DNA of 54,856 bases from Gracilariopsis chorda (taxonomy: Eukaryota > Rhodophyta > Florideophyceae > Gracilariales > Gracilariaceae), in the NCBI GenBank assembly GCA_003194525.1, contig NBIV01000327.1, positions 1 to 54,856 of the forward strand, in the 5' to 3' direction. Position numbers and translations under genes: made by a program. Below are positions 45,929 through 54,856 of the stretch, piece by piece. Numbering within the stretch: the stretch's first letter is position 1; every line of letters begins with the position of its first letter. Below the pieces are notes generated by a model. It had not been told where the DNA came from, did not search any database, and saw nothing but the letters and a program-made list of their open reading frames with translations.

Positions 45929-46771
45929 TCAAAACCACTCTCCACCGAGAGGCGGCTGCGTCTCCGTCTCCGGGAACGTCAGTTTGAAGAAGTCGTCCAG
46001 TACGCTCTCCTCCTTCTCCTTCTTCACTCTCTTCCCCCAACGTCCACAACGCCTCTCCTCATCAACCTCACTATCCACCTCCCACCTCCTCTTGCGCTGA
46101 TCACCCAAGATTCTCTCTGCCTCCCTCGCCGCCTCTCCTACACTCCTAAGCCCACGAGTCCCCTTCCTAGCGCCCTTCTTCGCCTCCTTCCCTCCACCCA
46201 CTCCACGCTTACCGCATCCCTTCAAGTCCTCTCTCACTATCGGCCTCTTCTCCCCAACCCTTCCGTTGCACACCTCCCCCTCGCTCTCCGAAGTCTCGGC
46301 CACAAACCGTACCCCCTCCTTCTCGACTTCCCCATCAAAGCCCCCGTCTCCAGGTCCAAAGCTTATCCCATCGCCACTCACATACCTAAAACCACCCGTC
46401 ATCTTACCATTCGGCTTCACAGTCACGGGTGAGCCCCGCCGTCCACCACGACTCTCCCCAACTCCACCTCCCTCCTTCACCGACTTCTCCACCTCCCGTA
46501 GCTGCGCCTGAAACCTTTCCTGCTCCTCCCTCAACCCTCCCACCTCTTGAACCACAAACGTTGCAATCTTCTTCCCCATCCCACGCACACCCCTCTCCAC
46601 CTCCTTCCCCACCTCCCTCACCATCGCCCTAGAACACAACGCAAGCACGCCCTCCAACCCTTCCTCCTCCGCTTCCTCCTGTTCCCGCTTCTTCCGCATC
46701 CCCACAGCCACGGCGTCCTCAATATCCGCAAGGAACTGTCCCCAGCTGCACGATCCGCGGCCACTCGTCAT
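45929..46771 (-). CDS. Hypothetical basic coiled-coil protein
   Basis: An uninterrupted ORF of 291 codons from 46804. I prefer the ATG at 46771 (MTSGRGSCSWGQFLADIEDA), which gives about 280 residues. The first 110 residues are helical with coiled-coil-like heptads (REEQERFQAQLREVEKSVKE). A Gly/Lys/Arg-rich low-complexity middle follows, with nuclear-localisation-like runs (RKRRWEVDSE, WGKRVKKEKEE), and a short acidic-hydrophobic end (SVLDDFFKLTFPE). No domain recognised. The basic clusters suggest a nuclear protein, which is inference. It is transcribed divergently from the membrane-protein gene 640 bp away and is free of stops, unlike most of the window. Confidence 0.55.
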   Translation of the reverse strand: MTSGRGSCSWGQFLADIEDAVAVGMRKKREQEEAEEEGLEGVLALCSRAMVREVGKEVERGVRGMGKKIATFVVQEVGGLREEQERFQAQLREVEKSVKEGGGVGESRGGRRGSPVTVKPNGKMTGGFRYVSGDGISFGPGDGGFDGEVEKEGVRFVAETSESEGEVCNGRVGEKRPIVREDLKGCGKRGVGGGKEAKKGARKGTRGLRSVGEAAREAERILGDQRKRRWEVDSEVDEERRCGRWGKRVKKEKEESVLDDFFKLTFPETETQPPLGGEWF

Positions 46772-46804
46772 CTCAAACACAACACAGCTCAAAGAAAGCG
46801 GCAA

Positions 46805-47410
46805 GGATCAAAAGAAGCCGTAGAGATCGAAATAAGTGGAAAGACCCCGGTGAGAACCTCACGCGCCAGCCGCTCCCGCGCATTCACTTCCCCGCCATTT
46901 TAACCCCTTCCAAGAACCCCCATACACTGTATTTCAAAATATCTAGCACTTTCTGCTTTTACTTTCATTTCTACCCCACCCAATAACCTCTCTCATATCG
47001 TCACCCGCTCTCTACACCCCAGATGTACCCCTCCAATGCCCAATAAACTCATATTCTTTACCTCTACCGCCATCCCACAGCCCCCATTTACATAAACCTC
47101 ATTAGTTCTTCTTCATAACCCTTTTCCCCTTTTCCGCGCACATTCTGGACCCCTTATACCACTTCTACCAGAAAGTGTTTCTCATCTCCTTCGTCCTCAC
47201 TTCTCAATATTGTGCATTGAATACGAACAGAAACGCGTTCAAAACGCATAGAACAACCGTTTGTTCCTGCCTTTAATCTTCCTTCATCTAGGGGCCATCA
47301 TCTAGTTCAATAAAGCTATTCTGTTGCATATAAAATCAGACAGACCTGCCCGTTCTCTCTCTCTCCCGTTCTTCATCAACAGTTCCGCTCTTGACCTAGC
47401 ACCTCTAAAC
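46805..47410. promoter_or_regulatory. Divergent intergenic region
   Basis: The 600 bp between two head-to-head genes is pyrimidine-rich on the plus strand and presumably contains both promoters. An inverted CAATAAAG-like element and TATAAAATC (near 47327) were noted; neither is proven. Confidence 0.3.
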
Positions 47411-48610
47411 ATGTTGTTCGAGAACTTTTGCTCCCAACAATACGTCTTCCTCCACAATGACGTTCGAGCAACTCTCACGTTCGACATTCTCCCCAACAAA
47501 ACCTACCTTCGTTTCAACAATTTCTTGAAGCTAGAGTACTGCAGGGACACAAACAAGTCATATCTTTCAGGTGCAGCATCCATTCTAAGTGATGAAGTGA
47601 AAGCCAAAATGACCAACATTGACCAACTCCTGCGCGACAACCCCTCTGACCCCCTGTTCTTGCAAATTCACCTTCTACTACAAGACCTCCCATACCTTCG
47701 ACACATATCCAACTACATTCGTTCCTCTCAATCCCTTTCGAACAATCCATTCCATATGGCAAGTCTTCTTTCTCTACTAATTTTCACCTCCCTCCTCTCC
47801 TTCACCATTGGAACTCTCTACGATGTTTTGAAACCAGTGGTCACCAAATTCCTTCTAGCCGGCCATTCCTCCTGTGAAGCGGAGACTGGATATAACATAC
47901 TGTACAGTATCATCGAGACAGTACTCCATATCTTGTTGTTCGACTTTGCATTCTCCCTTCACAAGGAGTTGTTCGGCTCCCTCTCTTTCTGCCCAATGAA
48001 CCCCACTCAACATTATGGCAGACTGAGCACCATCAGCGCAAGATTCGCAGGATTTGCCAGAGCTGGACTCCTCGCCCTGAACGCGAACATATTCGCCGCC
48101 TACGAACTGCTACCAACGCCAGCTTCCCTAAGCTGTTCTATACGGAACGCCTCCATCGCATTCTTTCCCGGTGGATTCTTCTTCTCCCTAACAGTCTACT
48201 TTGTCGACAGATTGGCCATGTACGCCCTCACAGGCCACCCGTTCAACAACAGAGTCCTTCTCCCATATTCGCCACACTATCTCTCCAACATCATACAAAT
48301 TTTTACGTCAACGGCCTGGAAGTCTCTTCGAAGAGCATTGTTCCTGGACGACATCGTAATCTCCATTCGCACCTTTCTTCGTCGAGTTGTGCCCGTCTTC
48401 TTCGCGCACTTCACTTCGCAGTCCATCCAACCTTCTGCCTTTTCAACCCACAGAGGTTTCCCTCCACTAGTGACTAACACTTTATTCATTCTTCTCCTCG
48501 TCTGCTCCAGCGCTATAGACTACGAAATCAAATATAGATTCAAGCGATATATTGCAGCTATCGGACCAAACCCCAGACCCCCAACCTCTCGGGTCCTTTC
48601 GTACGAATAA
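47411..48610 (+). CDS. Multi-pass membrane protein, unknown
   Basis: An intact ORF. I chose the ATG at 47411 (MLFENFCSQQYVFLHNDVRA, 399 residues) rather than upstream 47324, because the extra 29 residues are low-complexity and the ATG lies in a plausible context. Hydrophobic segments lie at about residues 116-138, 163-181, 212-232, 246-266 and 354-370. There is a soluble N-terminal region of 110 residues and a basic C-terminal tail (YEIKYRFKRY). No signal peptide is evident. No family recognised. Codon usage and the absence of stops suggest a functional g​ene in the one relatively gene-like part of the window. Confidence 0.65.
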   Translation: MLFENFCSQQYVFLHNDVRATLTFDILPNKTYLRFNNFLKLEYCRDTNKSYLSGAASILSDEVKAKMTNIDQLLRDNPSDPLFLQIHLLLQDLPYLRHISNYIRSSQSLSNNPFHMASLLSLLIFTSLLSFTIGTLYDVLKPVVTKFLLAGHSSCEAETGYNILYSIIETVLHILLFDFAFSLHKELFGSLSFCPMNPTQHYGRLSTISARFAGFARAGLLALNANIFAAYELLPTPASLSCSIRNASIAFFPGGFFFSLTVYFVDRLAMYALTGHPFNNRVLLPYSPHYLSNIIQIFTSTAWKSLRRALFLDDIVISIRTFLRRVVPVFFAHFTSQSIQPSAFSTHRGFPPLVTNTLFILLLVCSSAIDYEIKYRFKRYIAAIGPNPRPPTSRVLSYE

Positions 48611-49118
48611 CTTCTAGAACAACAGACCCGCAATACAGAATACCTTCGTTGTCGTAGCCCCTTCATCTTCTATCTTCCGCATTCCCTTCCAGTCGGCGTC
48701 TTTGCACAGCTGGTAAGATTTAGGATATGTGAGCTACATACTATGCTTCTCTTCTATACCCCATTGTAGAGGTTTTTCTTATAACTATACCACTTTTTAA
48801 TGTACGCGATTGGGTTCATTGTACGTTTTAGAAAGCAAGTGAGCTTGAAGTAAGATATCCAATGCCAAGGGTCTCCTTGTAGAGGACTCCATACACGGTA
48901 AGAATTATATTTGGTTCATTCTGATTCAGAAACACAGTTAGACGCATATTGTAGTATTAACATATCAAGCTGCGTACGTGGAAAGCTGTTTAGATGTCGC
49001 GGAAGTACGGTTTTAGTAGAAAATTGGAGACCGAAATATTTGAGGACAGGTTAGCGTCGATACTAAATATCTTGCGTACTATATCGCGGCTTTGTTCAGA
49101 GCTTAAGCTATTTTCCCG
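48611..49118. other. Intergenic stretch
   Basis: AT-richer spacer between two same-strand genes. Nothing recognisable. Confidence 0.35.
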
Positions 49119-49781
49119 ATGTCGAGTGGGTACATTAGAGATGAAGAACTGCTCACTCTTTTGAATCACACGGAAGTCCCCGAAACGCCGCCCAGAGATG
49201 AAGCAGATGGTTATGAGGGAACAGAAGAGAAGAAAAAGACTGTTGGGCTAGGAGAGCTGGGAGTTGGAGTAATGGCTGCGAATGGAGGAGGAGATGCAGG
49301 TGGTGGACCGGAGCACAGATTCAGAAAGGATATGAAGGCCCGGGTTAAGGCTTTAAGTGCCTCGTTGAAGGAGAGTTTGTATACTTGTATGACAGATGTA
49401 GTGTTTGAGTATGGTGGCCTGTCTTGGAGCGTTTCTGATGGTGGGATTCCACTGGACGTGGTTACTATTGTTCGAAATCGGATGAAAATGGCAGGGGTCC
49501 TGATGGGGGATCATGTGGAAGGGATCTTGGAGTGCTTGGTGAGGGAAATAGGAGCAGTGTATCGAAAAAACAATGCTCTAGAAGACAGAGTGACTGTCCT
49601 TGAAATGCAGCTTAAAGAGGCCGTTGATATTCAGGTGCACTTGAAAAACAGAGTGAACGGAGCACAACACGGGGCTGGTGGAGCAGGCCGTGCTCATAAA
49701 AGCTGCCTAGGTACGAGGAAAAGAATGGAAGACAAAATTGAAGATGTGGAGCGAGATACTCTCTTGAAGAAGAAACGTTGA
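49119..49781 (+). CDS. Hypothetical coiled-coil protein
   Basis: An intact 220-codon ORF starting MSSGYIRDEELLTLLNHTEV. It has an acidic, Gly-rich first third, a helical middle (KDMKARVKALSASLKESLYT, HVEGILECLVREIGAVYRK), then a leucine-zipper-like coiled coil (NNALEDRVTVLEMQLKEAVD) and a Lys/Arg-rich end (DTLLKKKR). No enzymatic motif. It lies upstream of, and on the same strand as, the methyltransferase-SET pseudogene, so it could belong to the same mobile unit. That is unproven. Confidence 0.5.
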   Translation: MSSGYIRDEELLTLLNHTEVPETPPRDEADGYEGTEEKKKTVGLGELGVGVMAANGGGDAGGGPEHRFRKDMKARVKALSASLKESLYTCMTDVVFEYGGLSWSVSDGGIPLDVVTIVRNRMKMAGVLMGDHVEGILECLVREIGAVYRKNNALEDRVTVLEMQLKEAVDIQVHLKNRVNGAQHGAGGAGRAHKSCLGTRKRMEDKIEDVERDTLLKKKR

Positions 49782-50131
49782 AAGGTTAAGACATATGTTT
49801 CTGATGAAGAAAGAAAAGGACGACTCCTAGCTCTTATGTGCATCATGATAAAAATGAGACAATGCTTTATTTACGGCGGTACTAGAATGTATCTGTCATC
49901 GCTAATTATCTTCTTCCATATCCTCATCTCCCTTCTCACCCTCCTCTTGAGTATAAATGGCGTCGTCCGCATTATCATTTCCATCTTCATTAAGGTGGCA
50001 CGAAGAAGTAGATTCGGTGAGTTCGCTCACAGTTCTTTGCGGAGGAAGCATTCCGGTCGCCCTTTCCACCTCTTCTCTAACCCCCCTCCTGCCATGCGTC
50101 AACGCTTCATTGCTGGCACCGACCCCCAGGC
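49782..50131. other. Spacer before the palindromic element
   Basis: No supported gene. Opposite-strand frames overlap here and are probably noise. Confidence 0.3.
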
Positions 50132-50361
50132 CGGCGCAGCTGCGCTGGGTGGTCGGTCTTGACATTGTGGGTCGACAATGTCAAGAACGACCTCCCGTAA
50201 TTTAATCAAAAATCAACATTCTGGTGTCCGTGCTTGACATTGTCGGTCGACAATGTCAAGAACGACCCCCCCTTATTTAATCAAAAATCAACATTCTGGT
50301 GTCCGTGCTTGACATTGTCGACCGACAATGTCAAGACCATCCACCCGGCGCAGCTGCGCCG
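50132..50361. mobile_element. Small palindromic (MITE-like) element
   Basis: About 230 bp. Its ends are inverted copies of about 54 bp, from the self-complementary terminus GGCGCAGCTGCGCC to TTGACATTGTSGGTCGACAA. The inside holds about 2.4 tandem copies of a 74-bp unit starting TTGACATTGT and ending GGTGTCCGTGC. Each unit contains its own palindrome TTGACATTGTC/GACAATGTCAA. It has no coding capacity. A clean target duplication was not found (ACCGAC occurs near both flanks). Confidence 0.65.
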
Positions 50362-50647
50362 TTAGACCGACAACCTGAACTGTGAGAACTGCGACGAATT
50401 CTCGAAGTTTCACCTTCTCCGTCTGTTCTGCAGTGCCCAACTCCCTCATTCCAAACAAAACCCTCCGAAGTTTCCCTCCCTGCTCCATGACACACTTCGA
50501 AATCAAATCTATTTGAAGTTCGAGGGACGTGAATCATCAGAACGGGCGTCTTCGTTCCTCGGTTGCCACGAAGCATCTCCTTCGCAACCATTCAAACTAG
50601 AACGCATTCTTTCGTGCATCTGTGCATCTCCCGCCGATATTCCACCC

Positions 50648-53399
50648 ATGTCGTTCCCCTCCACTAAACAGGGGAGTACCTCAGGTGCACCCGTGATAGG
50701 GCATAGGGCTCCTGCGCACCCGCCCTCAGACATGAGCATTTCGGAAAGCTTCACAACCATCTGGAATGTGTTTATGTCCGTCCATGATGCGTACGCGGAA
50801 TCGAGAGGCTCCGGGGTCCCAAAACGCGATGTCATATTCGAGAAGATTGTAGAGTTTATGCTACAGAATCGTCGAGCGAATTCAGAAGTGGTCGGATTGT
50901 TGGAAAGATTCCTTGGTTCCTCCTACACCTCCTACAGCGACGAAGAGGTCACTGCTTATCTTTTGCACCTCTGTACAGGGTCCGACGCAGTACTTTCGAC
51001 AGGTTTATCAATATGTGGCATTGTTCGATAAACAAGACGGGTCGAAAGACAGGCGTGTACGGGACTTTTACGAGTGGACCATTGACGAGAGGCGCGGAGG
51101 TGGAACAGGGATGGTACAAAGGGTGTTCAACAATGACATCTTCAAGAGGTACTTTCGCGGAGCCGCTACGGGGAAGGGAAGGGGAAGGTTTAGGACCGTT
51201 CCTGCTACTCGATTCCAACAGCTGCTGTACCTGTCGGTGGTAAAGCACATCGAGATTGAACGCACGGGTCGGGAACGGAAGCGACTCTTCGGACACGGAA
51301 AGAAGGTGAAGGCAGTGAAGTACATGGAAAGTTTCACCATGTCTAATTGCATGCACGGTGAGCGTATGGCGTACGGCGTACAGCACGTATGCAGGGCTTG
51401 GGACGCGTTTGCTGTCGTTCTGGGTTTCAGAGACTGCGAGCAGATGATGCTTCCTTATCTCCTTATCAACAGAGACACTTTTAAGCTCTCTGATATTCAC
51501 TCCCGAACGATTGCTTACAGCCCCAAAACCGCCGCGTACAAGCTGGGACAAGAAATGAAGCCGACGGTATCCGAGGACAATGTTGTTCCCTGGGCTATTG
51601 CTTTTTCGGATGACGTAGACCGCAATATGCGTATTATGGCCAGAGAATTCGTCTCGGATCTTCAGCGTATTGTACTGGACAAGAAGATGTATGAGCTGAG
51701 TGAAACCGAGCAATGGCCAGTGCTATCTTCGTTTACGCGAAGCGGCACGAACCCACCGGTTCGATTTGACTCCTTGTCCGAAGATATTGTCAAATCAGTG
51801 AAGAAAGCTTGTGCAAAGCATAATGTTCAACCCAGCAAAGCTTGGTCGCGCCCTACGGATGTACATTCCAAACCATCCGCCGCTCCTGGAACCAAGAGCC
51901 ACACGAAGAGCGTGCAGGCCGTTGGAAAGCAGCTTCGTGAGAGCTCCAATGGCTCCAGACAGACGGATGGGAGCGGTAGTAGCAGTGATGACGTAATTGC
52001 CACGCCTACTGCTCCCGCTGCTGCGGAGATACAGGCAACGGTGGAAGTTTCGGTGAACATCTTCCCTCCTCATGGGACGCTGGGGCCTGTGACTGCGAAG
52101 GCTATGAAGATTCTGGAGTCCGTGATGGACAAGAACTTTGCGTTCTACTGCGTGGACTCCGAAGAGCTGGTGGACGTTCATGAAAGTGTTCCGGGAGGCA
52201 CTATATCTCCGAGGGGGAGAGTTCAACTCTCTATATCTGACGCACCGTATCAAATTCGGGATACCGAATACGATCGCATCAGTCACCAGAAGATGGTTTC
52301 GTTTGCCGATCACAACTCGGAATGCCTGCGTCGTGGCGGACACTCGTTCGTCTTCTGTTCAGGTTTTCAGTTCCCAATATGGTACAAGATTTTGACCGAC
52401 TGCCAATACGTTGATGCAGACGGGAGGATGAAGAAGTCTTTCACCGTGGATAAGACGTCCCTGTTGTGTTTGCGCCATCGCTCAAACCCGATGGCGTTCC
52501 CTGGTCGCAACAACATTAGCTTGTTCCCCGCAGGGGAGCAGGTAGTGCATGCGGTTCGGAATGGCATTCCCTATGCGGAGCAGAAGACAATGGTGAACTA
52601 CCGTAAGTTCAAACATGTTGCCAGCCGATACCCTGGACATGTCTGAGTAATCGATCAGGTTCCCCATCATGCCTCAGGAGAGATACTGTACTGGAAGGTG
52701 CAGGATGGGCAACGATTTGTAAATCGTCAGATTCGCCCGGAGCAGAAGTCGAGACAGTTGATGAAAGAGCTAATAGCACGTTTTTCTCAACCTGGAGACC
52801 TTGTGATGGATTTCTTCTCAGGAACGTTTACCACAGCACTCGCGTGCATGGAACTTGTTCCGCACAGAAAGTTCATCGGCGGTGAGAAGTATCGTAATTT
52901 TTTCATACACGCGAAGCATAACAGTATAGTGCATATGGGAAAGTTAATTGCCGACAATTCCCTCAAAGTCAGTGACTTGGAATGTGATGAACGCGTCGGT
53001 ACTAATTCTGTTGTACAGGCGGCACGTCATGTGGCCACGGTGTTCAGGAAGAGATCCAGAGGAATGCAATGGACAGCACCGAAGGATTTCCCGCAGTATC
53101 AAAGGTTTCCTTTCCATATAATGGCTTTTCTATCGACTTTATGGGGTGATATGGATCTTATCGGCAAGTATCGTACTAAGGCTTTATATCTGTGGCCGCA
53201 AAGCACTCAGGCAAAGCTGAAAGAGTTAGAGCCAGAGTTGTTGCGTGGTGTAGATGCATCAAGTTACTGGCGCGTGGTGGCGAAGTCTTCAGTGAAGCAC
53301 CCATCTAGCGGGCTCGGAGTCTTTAGTGCACGGAATTTCGCAGAAGGAGAGGCTGTTTGTCACTTCTATGGGACTATTGTGTACTACGTACCTTTGTAA
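50648..53399 (+). pseudogene. DNA amino-methyltransferase / SET-domain fusion protein
   Basis: From ATG 50648 (MSFPSTKQGSTSG), one frameshift near 50985 and one in-frame TGA at 52644-52646 interrupt an otherwise continuous protein of about 900 codons. The N-terminal 350 residues are helical, with no recognised domain. After a Ser/Pro-rich linker comes a beta-class-type N6A/N4C methyltransferase with circularly ordered motifs. Motif IV reads SDAPYQIRD at 52236-52262 (family D/S-PPY). The SAM-binding block VMDFFSGTFTTALACMEL (52805-52858) and FIGGEK lie C-terminal to it, after the VNRQIRPEQKSRQLMKEL helix. The SAM loop reads FSGTFTT where FxGxGTT is usual. The C-terminus begins a SET domain (GLGVFSARNFAEGEAVCHF, YGTIVY) and is cut off at 53399. 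Such methyltransferases are bacterial-type enzymes. SET domains methylate lysines. Confidence 0.7.
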
Positions 53400-53609
53400 T
53401 GTATTTGATTGCTACCTAGGCCGTTGCATGCCTGAAGAACGGGAGTTTAAGGAGTTGGTAGCCGTTGAGGAAGAAATGTTGGACACCAGAGAGGAAGGGG
53501 AGGGGAAGGAAGACGGAGAGGACGGTGGGCGTGGAGAAGAGATGGCGGAGGAATGAGACGTTTAAGAAGTTTATTGCTAGAGTTAGCGGGTCTGTGTTTC
53601 TAAATTTGA
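53400..53609 (+). repeat. Gene-end junction related to 690-870
   Basis: Directly after the truncated SET domain, the plus strand reads NVFDCYLGRCMPEEREFKEL and an E/G-rich run. This resembles the segment after transposase copy A. A minus-strand AATAAA near 53570 may be the transposase polyadenylation signal. The SET C-terminus that should precede this block is missing, suggesting an internal deletion. Confidence 0.4.
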
Positions 53610-54856
53610 TTACCTTGCGGTGGAATAAGCTCTTGCTCGTGGGTCGCGGAAGAATCTGTTCATATAGAACCGATGTTGTTGCCATGGAAGGGGCGGAAAG
53701 AAAGGTCGTGCTGGGTAGTTCTGGCGAACAAGATGCACGGAACTTTTGTTGGCGGAGAAAGGAACAAGACCGAACCAAGGTGCGGCATTGGGGCTGGGAT
53801 TCGAGGTTCCCTGAAGAGCGGGGAGAATAGTATGGTCATGTTCATCGTCTGTCGCCCAACGGAGGGTGATGCAGTTAAGAGTTTCATCCACGTGATCAAG
53901 AGGATCTGTGAGTTCGAAGAAGCGGACGAAAGCATATTCGAGTTCACCTGGCTCATCGTCTTTTATGCGGAAGCGGAGAAGGGCAGGAAGCGTACATACC
54001 CAAACCGTGGGGAACTTGCAGTTGGGTGGTGGAGTGCTTGAGACGAGAATATGAGAGAACTTTCGAAGTTTTGAAGGACCGAAGCTGGTGGTGGCAAAGA
54101 TGCGCTGGAGAACAGGGGCCGATGGTTCTCTGAACCGGATGCATTTGAACGTTCTGTCGACGTCTTGCAAGGAAGGGGTGAAACCGCTGCGGATGATGGC
54201 GGAGTTGACGACGGAGAAGTTGAGAGAAGAGAGGGAGGGTGAAGAAGGTGAAAGTCCAAGCGCTTCGAGGCATAGATTGTGAAACGGTGAGATTGCGTCT
54301 CGTGAGATTTGGGTGATGAACGATATGGTGGAAGAGGTGAAGATGTTTGAGAGAGAGGCATTGGAGCAGTTTGGGTTCGCCCGAAGGTACTTTTCTGCGG
54401 TGATTATATCCCGAAAGAGAATGGTGGTACCGTCGCGAACCATGGAATGTCTTCGAGCTGGGAGTGTGTGGGATTTTGAGGAGGAGGAAAGGCGGGTGGG
54501 GAATGGCAATTGAGTTTCGAAAGCCTTCTGTGAGTTGAATTGCGTCGATTGTTTCTCTGTGAGCGGTTGAAGATCTTCGGGATGTGCGCCGATAATGGTT
54601 TTTGAAGAGTAGGTGTGCGTGTTCGTAGATGCCAGCGTCAGTGAAGTGGGACCTCCGTATAGTTTGATGTCGGCGACGATGTGATCGAGAAGGTGGAATT
54701 TGAGCGTTCCGAAGTGAGAAGCCTGGAAAGGGCCGAGGATGGAGACGCAGAGATGCTTGAAGTGCTTGATGAGTTCTTGGAGGGAACGAAGTTGTTGGTG
54801 TGTCCATTCTGAGGTGGTATTGTAGGAGTGCGGTAGTGAAGAGGTCGGCGTATGTC
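53610..54856 (-). pseudogene. CMC/Plavaka-like DNA transposase, copy B (partial at window edge)
   Basis: The minus strand from the window end reads SYNTTSEWTHQQLRSLQELI, TLKFHLLDHIVADIKLYGG and, after a frameshift, FTDAGIYEHAHLLFKNHYR. The open frame 54509-53610 follows: MVRDGTTILFRDIITAEKYL, KLRKFSHILVSS, GELEYAFVRFFELTDP, ETLNCITLRWATDDEHDH and SVHLVRQNYPAR, ending RDPRARAYSTAR. Block by block it matches copy A (e.g. MRDGKQIPFVDLITAKLYLR; SVHILRQEY). This copy is better preserved at the C-terminus and supplies the residues lost in copy A. The catalytic N-terminal part lies beyond 54856. It is convergent with the methyltransferase-SET gene, 211 bp end to end. Confidence 0.7.

Noticed and set aside
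50985..52646. Introns or recoding as an explanation for the breaks in the methyltransferase gene
   Set aside because: No donor/acceptor pair fits the frameshift near 50985, and the TGA at 52644 leaves the frame unchanged on both sides, so a simple nonsense change is more economical. Programmed readthrough cannot be excluded.
53465..54041. Plus-strand ORFs opposite transposase copy B
   Set aside because: They mirror the transposase coding strand, which has a clear homologue in copy A.

Overview
This is a 54.9 kb stretch of eukaryotic nuclear DNA that is mostly transposable elements in various stages of decay, with a small cluster of possible host-type genes near the right end. There are no ribosomal RNA genes, convincing tRNAs, bacterial operons or CRISPR arrays. 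Ty3/gypsy chromoviruses, Ty1/copia elements, a LINE and DDE transposons occur together, and readable genes appear intron-poor. This would fit a TE-rich algal genome (a florideophyte red alga is my best guess), but an oomycete or other protist cannot be excluded. The organism call is inference.

Layout: (1) 1-4400, a degraded convergent pair: a plus-strand coding remnant, then a minus-strand CMC/Plavaka-like DNA transposase (copy A). (2) 4668-5330, a hypothetical gene remnant. (3) 5364-15063, a Ty3/gypsy chromovirus (gypsy-1) with 5-bp near-identical flanks, a truncated 5' LTR, an 832-bp 3' LTR and an unexpected antisense ORF. (4) About 16.4-20.6 kb, a Ty1/copia element (copia-1). Its 3' LTR is split by (5) 20604-27120, an AT-rich minus-strand gypsy (gypsy-2) with 361-bp LTRs and an extra two-finger C2H2 ORF. 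(6) 27.3-30.4 kb, the chromodomain end of a third gypsy, a LINE reverse-transcriptase fragment and a 31-bp-arm hairpin. (7) 31014-36334, a Ty1/copia element (copia-2) with exact CAAAT target duplications and an initiator-Met half-tRNA primer site. (8) 37249-39456, an RCC1-repeat pseudogene split by a solo gypsy-1-family LTR with exact CTTCT duplications. (9) 40.4-44.8 kb, a Harbinger-like transposase pseudogene, a class V aminotransferase (MOCOS-like) fragment and a Myb/SANT-like ORF. (10) 45.9-49.8 kb, three open, unrecognised genes, one of them a multi-pass membrane protein. (11) 50.1-54.9 kb, a small palindromic element, then a DNA amino-methyltransferase/SET-domain fusion pseudogene, then transposase copy B running off the right edge.

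Two themes stand out. First, the methyltransferase-SET gene and the transposase are convergent neighbours at the right end. Sequence resembling the stretch between them also follows transposase copy A at the left end. A transposon family carrying its own DNA/chromatin-modifying enzyme is therefore a reasonable hypothesis. Second, in most of these elements the frames are broken mainly by single stops that G-to-A or C-to-T changes would explain, and several catalytic residues show the same kind of change. This looks like deamination- or RIP-like inactivation.
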